Assembly (NCBI GenBank): GCA_937934595.1
Contig: CALGZA010000046.1
Coordinates: forward strand, 20,011 to 84,010
Direction of reading: 5' to 3'
Source of the DNA: an uncultured Verrucomicrobiales bacterium
Lineage (GTDB): Bacteria > Verrucomicrobiota > Verrucomicrobiia > Verrucomicrobiales > Akkermansiaceae
Length of the DNA: 64,000 nucleotides
The position numbers and the translations under genes are program-made. The notes beneath the pieces were generated by a model. It searched no databases. It worked only from the letters and a program-made list of their open reading frames with translations, and had not been told where the DNA came from. Positions 58,518 through 64,000 of this stretch are shown here, piece after piece (position 1 is the first letter of the stretch; each line of letters starts with the position of its first letter).

Positions 58518-60083
58518 TTATTCTGCTTTTCCGTTAAGCATACGTTTTATGTTTAGTGGGTTAGCGTCTTGTAGTTCAGCTGGCAGGTTGGATTGTGGGA
58601 AGTTTTGGTAGCTGACTGATCTGGTGTAACGGAATATGGCCATGGTTCCTACTGATGTGGTGCGGCCGTCTGATGTGGATGGGAATGGACCACCGTGGAC
58701 CATGGAGCTGCAGACTTCGACACCTGTTGGGAACTGGTTGAAGATAACTCGACCCGATTTGCGGTCAAATACGTTGATGAGGTTAGTGATGTCGTCTTCT
58801 GGGAGAGCGTGGATGGAGGTTGTAAGTTGTCCGCTGATGGACTCGGCGAGGGCGATGAGTTCGTCTAGGTCTTGGTAGGTGACCATAAGAGTGGCTGGTC
58901 CGAACATTTCTTCTGAGAGGGCTTTGTTGTTCACGAATTCAACTGCAGTGGTTTTGAATACAGATGGGGCAGCTGTACCGAATGCGTCTGATGTGACATT
59001 GAGAAGTGTTTCTACGTTAGGTTGTGCTTTTATTGCTGCTGTTGAATCATGGTATGCTTTGCAGATTCCTGCGTTGAGCATAGTAGCTGCTGGCACTTTG
59101 GCGGTGAGTTCGATGAATTTTTCAGTGAATGCTTCTGCACCTTCAGCGGGGATGAAGAAGACGCCTGGGTTGGTGCAGAACTGTCCGACTCCGAGGGTGA
59201 GAGATGCTGAGGCTGCGGTTGCTAGGTTTTCTGCTGCGCTAACTGACTGAATCACACTAGGGAGGATGGTAACTGGGTTAATGGCGCTCATTTCAGCGAA
59301 TACGGGAATGGGTTCTGGTCTTGCTGCTGCGAGATCCATGAGGGCTCTTCCTCCTGAGTATGAGCCTGTGAATCCGATGGCTTTTATTTCTGGTGCTGTG
59401 ACTACTGTTTTGCCGACTGTGCGTCCGCCGCCGTAAAGTAGTGAGAAGACCCCTTCTGGCATGTTGGATTCTTGGGCTGCTGACTGGACGGCATTAGCGA
59501 CAATTTCTGCGATACCTGGGTGAGCTGAGTGAGCGACGACTACGACTGGGCAGCCCGCGGCGAGGGCTGATGCTGTATCTCCTCCAGCTACTGAGAATGC
59601 TAGGGGGAAGTTAGATGCGCAGAAGACGCCAACTGGACCAATTGCTGTTAGCATGGAGCGCAGGTCTACTTTTGGTATGGGTTCGCGATCTGGCTGGGCA
59701 GTTTCTATACGAGCGTCAACCCATGAACCATCTTCTATGAGGTCAGCGAAGAGTCTGAGCTGTCCCATGGTGCGGCCTGATTCTCCGCGCATTCTTGCAT
59801 CTGGAAGGCCGGTTTCGAGTGGGCCTCTGGCTGCGATGTCGTCAATGACGGCTTCTATGTTACTGGCGATTGCGCGAAGGAATGTGGCTTTTTCGGGGCC
59901 AGATTTATGGCGATAAACATCGAAGGCAGCTTCTGCGAGTTCGAGTGCATGGCGCACTTCCTGATCAGTTGCGGTGATGGTTTCTGGGGTGATTTTTTCT
60001 CCTGTTGCTGGGTTTATAGCTGAGCCGCAGACTTGAGATCCTGCGCCACGAGAGTTTCCGATGAATGATTTTCCTGTAAGCAT
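58518..60083 (-). CDS. NADP-type aldehyde dehydrogenase (2-oxoglutarate semialdehyde dehydrogenase-like)
   Basis: A 521-residue aldehyde dehydrogenase. N-terminal KSFIGNSRGAGSQVCGSAIN and PATGEKI; cofactor region IGPVGVFCASNFPLAFSVAG (the usual WNFP is reduced to SNFP, as in the alpha-ketoglutaric semialdehyde group) and ALAAGCPVVVVAHSAHPG, GFTGSYSGGRALMDLAA, catalytic Glu in PIPVFAEMSAINPVTILPS and catalytic Cys in GVGQFCTNPGVFFIPA. Likely the final step of sugar-acid or hydroxyproline breakdown, oxidising 2-oxoglutarate semialdehyde. No other genes of such a pathway are adjacent. Confidence 0.88.
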   Translation of the reverse strand: MLTGKSFIGNSRGAGSQVCGSAINPATGEKITPETITATDQEVRHALELAEAAFDVYRHKSGPEKATFLRAIASNIEAVIDDIAARGPLETGLPDARMRGESGRTMGQLRLFADLIEDGSWVDARIETAQPDREPIPKVDLRSMLTAIGPVGVFCASNFPLAFSVAGGDTASALAAGCPVVVVAHSAHPGIAEIVANAVQSAAQESNMPEGVFSLLYGGGRTVGKTVVTAPEIKAIGFTGSYSGGRALMDLAAARPEPIPVFAEMSAINPVTILPSVIQSVSAAENLATAASASLTLGVGQFCTNPGVFFIPAEGAEAFTEKFIELTAKVPAATMLNAGICKAYHDSTAAIKAQPNVETLLNVTSDAFGTAAPSVFKTTAVEFVNNKALSEEMFGPATLMVTYQDLDELIALAESISGQLTTSIHALPEDDITNLINVFDRKSGRVIFNQFPTGVEVCSSMVHGGPFPSTSDGRTTSVGTMAIFRYTRSVSYQNFPQSNLPAELQDANPLNIKRMLNGKAE

Positions 60084-60242
60084 GCAAGAGCTTTAGTCTG
60101 TAAATAAGGGGGCGTCAAGCTGGGGGTTTGTAGTTTGGTGATTTTGGTTATTTAGTGATTTTTATGATGGATTTTAATTTTTTTCTAAAAAAAGCTAAGA
60201 AAAGTGTGGGTAAAGCGTTTTAGCTGGTGAATAGTCCGACCA

Positions 60243-60773
60243 ATGGGCAAAGACAAATTAGCCATGATACAAACCGCAGATGATTTAGTAGAGTATGCTC
60301 TAGCCGAGTATGAGTCTCCGCTTATAGGATATGCGACGAGTATTTTGAAGGATCTGGACCGCGCGAGAGATGTTGTTCAGGACACGTTTATTCGGCTATA
60401 CAAGCAGGATGTGGAGAAGGTGAAGAAGGGGCTTAAGACATGGTTGTATACAGTTTGCAGAAATAGGGCTTTGGATGTTCTTAGGAAGGAGAAGCGGATG
60501 GTGGTGGTGGATGATGAGATGTTTAGTTATACAGCTAGCAATGAATTATCTCCCGATACTGCTGCTGATCAGACTGAGCGAATGTCCCAGCTAATGGGAT
60601 ATTTAGATAGTCTTTCAGAGAACCAGAAGGAGGTTATTTTACTCAAATTTCAACAGGGTATGAGCTATCAGGAGATAAGTGAGAAGACGGGGTTAACATC
60701 GGGTAATGTTGGCTTTCTTCTTCATAATGGTCTGAAAAAGTTGAGGGAGATATTACCTCAGGATTTAATATAA
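60243..60773 (+). CDS. RNA polymerase sigma factor, ECF type
   Basis: A 176-residue sigma factor with regions 2 and 4 only. Region 2: PLIGYATSILKDLDRARDVV, QDTFIRLYKQDVEKVKKGLK and TWLYTVCRNRALDVLRKEKR. Region 4: MGYLDSLSENQKEVILLKFQ, QGMSYQEISEKTGLTSGNVG, FLLHNGLKKLREIL. The gene is followed after 33 bases by its probable membrane partner, the pair typical of PVC sigma factors with anti-sigma-like YfbK proteins. A spacer of about 160 bases with an AT-rich part precedes it. Confidence 0.93.
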   Translation: MGKDKLAMIQTADDLVEYALAEYESPLIGYATSILKDLDRARDVVQDTFIRLYKQDVEKVKKGLKTWLYTVCRNRALDVLRKEKRMVVVDDEMFSYTASNELSPDTAADQTERMSQLMGYLDSLSENQKEVILLKFQQGMSYQEISEKTGLTSGNVGFLLHNGLKKLREILPQDLI

Positions 60774-60806
60774 TAGGAAATTTTATAATCGAAACGCAAT
60801 AAATTT

Positions 60807-62156
60807 ATGAAACAAAAACTCACAGATAATGACCCTAGGCTGACTGCTTATGCACTGGGTGAGCTTTCACGGGAAGAAGCTGAAGAAGTGGCTAAGTTAC
60901 TGGAGGCTCCTTTGACTGGGCCTCTTCAGAGAGAAGTTAGAGAGATAGATGCTTTGGGTGTGATGTTAACACAGACATTACAGGTAGGAGCTAAGGAGAA
61001 TATGACGTTGAAGCTGAGTGCGAGTCAGAGGGATGCTATTTTCCGTTCTGCAAAGGCACCAACTGCAGCAGATGTAGGTTCTACTCATCAGTCAGCTTGG
61101 ATACGACCTACGGTGGTGACTCTAGCTGCGGCGGCTGTGGTTACTTTTTCCTTCTTTTTATTAAATCATATTGACGGTGATGGTGCTGAACCAGGTTCTG
61201 TTGCTGGTGTAAGTTTTTCTGATTTACCAGAGGATAGGTTGTCTGCTCCGATTCAGCCTAGCAGTGCAGCATGGACGTCTAGTAAGAATGGATCCTTGGC
61301 AGTGAGTAGTCAGAGATCTGGAGGATTTGGTTCAGGGGAGATGGCTCATGATCTCTTACAGGAAGATTCTGGTGATGGAGTAGTTGATCTGGTTGAGAAC
61401 GGCTGGTTGAGGCGTGCGGATTCTGCTGTAACACGATTGCCGTTGGCGTGTGGGAGGGCTAGTTGGAATGTGGTTAGCGATAGTATTTTACGAGATGGGG
61501 CTTTGCCTGCCAAGGGTGCGATAAGGTTGGAAGAGATAGTTAATGCGTTTCGTTACGCTACACCTAGCGACTTGATTCAGACTTATACGAGTGCGGGCGT
61601 AGAGCTAATACGCTGTCCTTGGAGTAAGGATAGGATGGTGGCTTTGGTGGTTGTTGAGAATACACATTCTGGTAATGTGCAGATGGAGGCTGCTGTTACT
61701 TTCAGTAGTTCTGTTAAGAGGTATAGATTGGTGGGTTATGCTAGGGCAAAGTCTGCAGGAGATAATGTGATAGCTCCATCTACTATAACGATGGGTGAGA
61801 GCGGTCAACATGTGGCTATTTATGAAATAGAAACGCTGGGTGAGATAGAGGTGGGTGATGATGTGTTATCCTTGGATTTAAGGGCTTCTGTAGAGGAAGA
61901 TGGAATAGTGAAGATAGATGATGAGGCATTGAAGGTTCAGTTTAGTGACCGAGATTGGTCAAAGTCTAATAGAGGTATGCAGTTTGCCCTTCTACTGGCC
62001 TCTTGGAGTCAGGTGATGTCTGATAGTGAACTGGATGGAGATATGGATAAGGCTGGGTTGTTTAAAATGATTCAGAGTTTTGAGGCGAATCCTGATTTAT
62101 CTGATCAGCAGAAGCAGGTTATGATGGTCTTGAAGAAGGGGCTCGATCTTCTCTAG
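60807..62156 (+). CDS. Membrane protein with anti-sigma-like head and YfbK flanks, vWA domain missing
   Basis: A 449-residue protein. Residues ~8-60 (DPRLTAYALGELSREEAEEV) are the head found on many sigma-linked membrane proteins. A membrane segment lies at ~101-119 (PTVVTLAAAAVVTFSFFLL). Residues ~190-283 match the domain before vWA in YfbK proteins: LPLACGRASWNVVSDSILRD, GALPAKGAIRLEEIVNAFRY, LIRCPWSKDRMVAL. Directly after come the post-vWA parts: VTFSSSVKRYRLVGYARAKS, HVAIYEIETLGEIEV, and a C-terminal helical tail. The ~180-residue vWA domain with its MIDAS motif is simply absent. It probably controls the sigma factor upstream. Confidence 0.8.
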   Translation: MKQKLTDNDPRLTAYALGELSREEAEEVAKLLEAPLTGPLQREVREIDALGVMLTQTLQVGAKENMTLKLSASQRDAIFRSAKAPTAADVGSTHQSAWIRPTVVTLAAAAVVTFSFFLLNHIDGDGAEPGSVAGVSFSDLPEDRLSAPIQPSSAAWTSSKNGSLAVSSQRSGGFGSGEMAHDLLQEDSGDGVVDLVENGWLRRADSAVTRLPLACGRASWNVVSDSILRDGALPAKGAIRLEEIVNAFRYATPSDLIQTYTSAGVELIRCPWSKDRMVALVVVENTHSGNVQMEAAVTFSSSVKRYRLVGYARAKSAGDNVIAPSTITMGESGQHVAIYEIETLGEIEVGDDVLSLDLRASVEEDGIVKIDDEALKVQFSDRDWSKSNRGMQFALLLASWSQVMSDSELDGDMDKAGLFKMIQSFEANPDLSDQQKQVMMVLKKGLDLL

Positions 62157-62174
62157 TTTGTTAGCTATTAGTGT

Positions 62175-62198
62175 CATGCGCTTAATTTTAAGCGCATG
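62175..62198. other. Perfect hairpin after the YfbK-like gene
   Basis: CATGCGCTTA and TAAGCGCATG pair perfectly with a four-base loop, 18 bases after the stop. No T run follows (AGTGGCGG), so factor-independent termination is doubtful. It may be a processing or binding site. Confidence 0.5.
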
Positions 62199-62374
62199 AG
62201 TGGCGGTCTAGTTTGGGGGGCAGAGACGACATAGTAGAGTTTTGTATTGTGATTATGCATGAAAGGATTAATAGGTGTTGAGCGTGAAAGACAACTTAGG
62301 TGAAATTTCAGCTTAGTCATTTTAATAAACAGGTCTTGGCTCATAATTAGCTTTGTTGATAGGGTGTCCAAGTC

Positions 62375-62824
62375 ATGAAAATTATATTGTTTATATTACT
62401 CACTGTTAGCTCAGTATATGCTCAGTTAAAAGTAGTTCATTCTGTGAGTGCGGACCAATTTGCAGTATTTTGCAAAACGTTTGCGACTTATTCATTTGAT
62501 TCTGAGAATAAGCAATGGGAGGTAGTAAAGGTGTATGCTGGTGATGCCCCAAAAATCATTGAGATGTCTGATGCTGAATTTTATACAGAGGATAGAAAAA
62601 GGTATTTAGAGACTACACCGAAAGTGCTTTTTGAGTACAAGACTAGGTATGCATTCATGAGGCATTTTAAATTTTACAATAAGGGTAAATTGCATTTTCA
62701 GAAGAAGATGCTTTCTGGCACAAGTATTCCAAGAGAATTGGGTATTAACCACGACTTAGAACCGATAATTATTGTAATGAGCGACATTGGTAAAAAAGAG
62801 CAACGTGTAGGTGACGGATTTTAG
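62375..62824 (+). CDS. Small secreted protein of unknown function
   Basis: A 149-residue protein with signal peptide (MKIILFILLTVSSVYAQ). The mature part (LKVVHSVSADQFAVFCKTFA, WEVVKVYAGDAPKIIEMSDA, ETTPKVLFEYKTRYAFMRHF, NHDLEPIIIVMSDI) has one cysteine and no motif I know. It has the same low-G composition as the protein at 36288, and may belong to the accessory part of the genome. Confidence 0.7.
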   Translation: MKIILFILLTVSSVYAQLKVVHSVSADQFAVFCKTFATYSFDSENKQWEVVKVYAGDAPKIIEMSDAEFYTEDRKRYLETTPKVLFEYKTRYAFMRHFKFYNKGKLHFQKKMLSGTSIPRELGINHDLEPIIIVMSDIGKKEQRVGDGF

Positions 62825-62996
62825 GTGTCAGGGAGTTGCGCACGATTTTAAATGCTGGAGTGTGGAGTATCTCGGTTTTTTTGTTTCCTTGGATATGTAT
62901 TACGCTCGTTGTGGTTTAATATTGTATGTGTGGTAGATTAGGGGGTGAAAATTATTTTAGGTTGAATCGGTTATGTGTGGCGCTATATTTTTGATT

Positions 62997-63440
62997 ATGA
63001 GATTAATTACTGTATTTCGAAATTTATTATTGGCAACATTGATGCTGATTAGTGTGGCGGTGGCTGAGGGGCCTTGGGTGACTGAGGTGGCTGAGGGGCT
63101 GAAGAAGGCTAAGGCGGAAGAGAAACTGGTGCTTGTTCTTTTTACTGGTTCTGAGTGGAGTGAGCACAGTAAGAATATGGATAAGGATGTTTTTTCTAAG
63201 AAGACGTTCTTAGATGATGCTCAGAAGGCTTATGTTCTGGTGAATATTGATACTCCTGAGAAGATTGAGAAATCTGTTAAGAAGCTGATGATGAAGTATG
63301 GTGTGAGGGCTTTTCCTACAGCGGTTTTGTTGGATGCTGATGGGAAGAAGTTTGCTAGTTTTGCTGCGGCGCAGGAGGCTAGTGTGAAGGATTTTCTTGC
63401 GCGGTTGTCTAAGGAGAAGAGGCGCAAGGTGATGTTTTAG
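62997..63440 (+). CDS. Secreted thioredoxin-fold protein lacking the CxxC
   Basis: A 147-residue protein started at the ATG at 62997 (MRLITVFRNLLLATLMLISV is the signal peptide). Thioredoxin-like strand KLVLVLFTGSEWSEHSKNMD, DKDVFSKKTFLDDAQKAYVL, VNIDTPEKIEKSVKKLMMKY and GVRAFPTAVLLDADGKKFAS with the cis-Pro. In relatives the first block reads GSDWCxxC; here both cysteines are Ser (WSEHS), so disulfide exchange is not possible. A role as a chaperone-like or inactive paralogue is likely. It has no obvious operon partner. Confidence 0.8.
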   Translation: MRLITVFRNLLLATLMLISVAVAEGPWVTEVAEGLKKAKAEEKLVLVLFTGSEWSEHSKNMDKDVFSKKTFLDDAQKAYVLVNIDTPEKIEKSVKKLMMKYGVRAFPTAVLLDADGKKFASFAAAQEASVKDFLARLSKEKRRKVMF

Positions 63441-63493
63441 TAGGTAGTGGTTTTGATTAGTGCTGGGTTTTGGGGCTGTGCCGTGTGTGGAGC

Positions 63494-63766
63494 TTATTTT
63501 TCTGGTTTTTTATCGAGCATTTTGTCGATATCTTCGATGAGTTTCCATGGGCAGCGTTTGCGTTGGTATTTTCTGAATAGGACATCACGCAGGGCTTCCC
63601 AGTGTGCTTCGGTTACGTCTTCTATTTTCTCCCAGACGGGAGGGCTGCTTCTTTTACCTTTCATGGCGGTGGTGAATTTCCATGTTTTGGAGTGGTAGAT
63701 GCCACGGTAGAGGCGGATGCCTTCATCAGTGTCTTCTTTCCACTCGTGTCTTTGTTGGATTTGCAT
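63494..63766 (-). CDS. Conserved small protein of PVC type, unknown function
   Basis: A 90-residue protein (ATG at 63766; an in-frame ATG at 63787 adds seven residues). QQRHEWKEDTDEGIRLYRGI, KTWKFTTAMKG, WEKIEDVTEAHWEALRDVLF and RKYQRKRCPWKLIEDIDKML are conserved-looking blocks, with the Trp-rich centre and CPW motif that I have seen in small unnamed proteins of Verrucomicrobia and Planctomycetes. No cofactor site is visible. Function unknown. Confidence 0.65.
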   Translation of the reverse strand: MQIQQRHEWKEDTDEGIRLYRGIYHSKTWKFTTAMKGKRSSPPVWEKIEDVTEAHWEALRDVLFRKYQRKRCPWKLIEDIDKMLDKKPEK

Positions 63767-63869
63767 GTTGCTATGGTTATGTAGCATGGTTGTGAAATCA
63801 ACTGAAAAACATGACGGGCTGCTTGATCTGGATGTTTGAGTTGTTTTTGTCGTTTTAGTGGCAGGGGGA

Positions 63870-64000
63870 CTACATTCGGGAAAAGATGATTTGTTCTAAA
63901 AATTCTTGGTCTGCTACAGCTTTGAGTTGACGTTTGGGTAAGCTTTTCTTTTTTGCTCCCTCTGGAGAGCTAATGCTATTCCATAGATTGAGAGAGATTC
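63870..64000 (-). CDS. C-terminal end of a gene cut by the window
   Basis: From the right edge the minus strand is open in one frame for 42 codons and ends at a TAG at 63870-63872. The end reads LNLWNSISSPEGAKKKSLPK and QLKAVADQEFLEQIIFSRM, plausible as the tail of a cytoplasmic protein. The start lies outside the window and the family is not recognisable. Codon use agrees with other minus-strand genes. Confidence 0.5.
   Translation of the reverse strand, partial: ISLNLWNSISSPEGAKKKSLPKRQLKAVADQEFLEQIIFSRM

Noticed and set aside
62175..62198. Hairpin as an intrinsic terminator
   Set aside because: Stem is perfect but no T run follows, so it is reported only as a hairpin.

Overview
The window looks like chromosomal DNA of a free-living Gram-negative bacterium of the Verrucomicrobiota (PVC superphylum). 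The pointers are a PVC-type heme-binding/dehydrogenase-like N-terminus at the left edge, a PEP-CTERM protein, TIGR03790 and DUF2851 proteins, a sigma factor paired with a YfbK-like membrane protein, a chlamydia-like order of spc ribosomal protein genes without S14 and L30, and several outer-membrane barrels. The phylum is inferred from gene content; no rRNA or tRNA gene was recognised. The + strand is rich in G and T almost everywhere, even where the coding strand is the minus strand; only the ribosomal-protein block and the first barrel gene are clearly more balanced.

Layout. 1-6966: a cut dehydrogenase-like gene, dprA, an outer-membrane barrel, an ABC ATPase, rplU-rpmA, tsaE, a DUF1287 protein, coaB and an inositol-monophosphatase-like gene. 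7053-14738 (minus): a tight operon, probably led by a winged-helix regulator, encoding a lipid-modification set (NTF2-like lipoprotein, acyl-CoA desaturase, COG2907 FAD oxidoreductase, DUF1365, cyclopropane-fatty-acid synthase, DUF2062, DUF1295, second Cfa-like methyltransferase). 14899-19874 (plus): nhaA, an SDR, an SDR-DUF2867 protein and a photolyase of the FeS-BCP family that has lost its cluster cysteines. This island resembles light- and singlet-oxygen-responsive gene sets of Proteobacteria. 19960-26275 (minus): a PEP-CTERM protein, coaC, glgA, murA, prmC, prfA. 26386-33905 (plus): a barrel protein, then rplE-rpsH-rplF-rplR-rpsE-rplO-secY-adk-map.

33937-36821: SanA/YdcF-like protein, a secreted barrel-like protein, rdgB and a small secreted protein. 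37177-45819: murG, a fused murC-murB, ddl, ftsQ and ftsA, followed not by ftsZ but by a menC-like enolase-superfamily gene and a short WS/DGAT-like acyltransferase. 46031-47230: FadL-type porin. 47251-53011: a PhcB-like methyltransferase, a double histidine kinase and a response regulator, with a divergent AraC-type HTH gene. This is the best candidate for an undescribed system: a phcBSRQ-like signalling locus in which the PhcS and PhcR parts are one protein. 53012-54612: a gene-poor AT-rich stretch, a small HTH/coiled-coil protein and a PUR-alpha-like protein. 54784-60083: MBL hydrolase, TIGR03790, DUF2851 and an aldehyde dehydrogenase. 60243-64000: a sigma factor with a YfbK-like partner lacking its vWA domain, two small secreted proteins (one a thioredoxin fold with SxxS in place of CxxC), a conserved small protein and a cut gene.

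Functionally the window joins housekeeping (translation, CoA, peptidoglycan, division) with two accessory themes: membrane-lipid remodelling plus photo-repair, and a putative fatty-acid-ester type cell-density signalling system.
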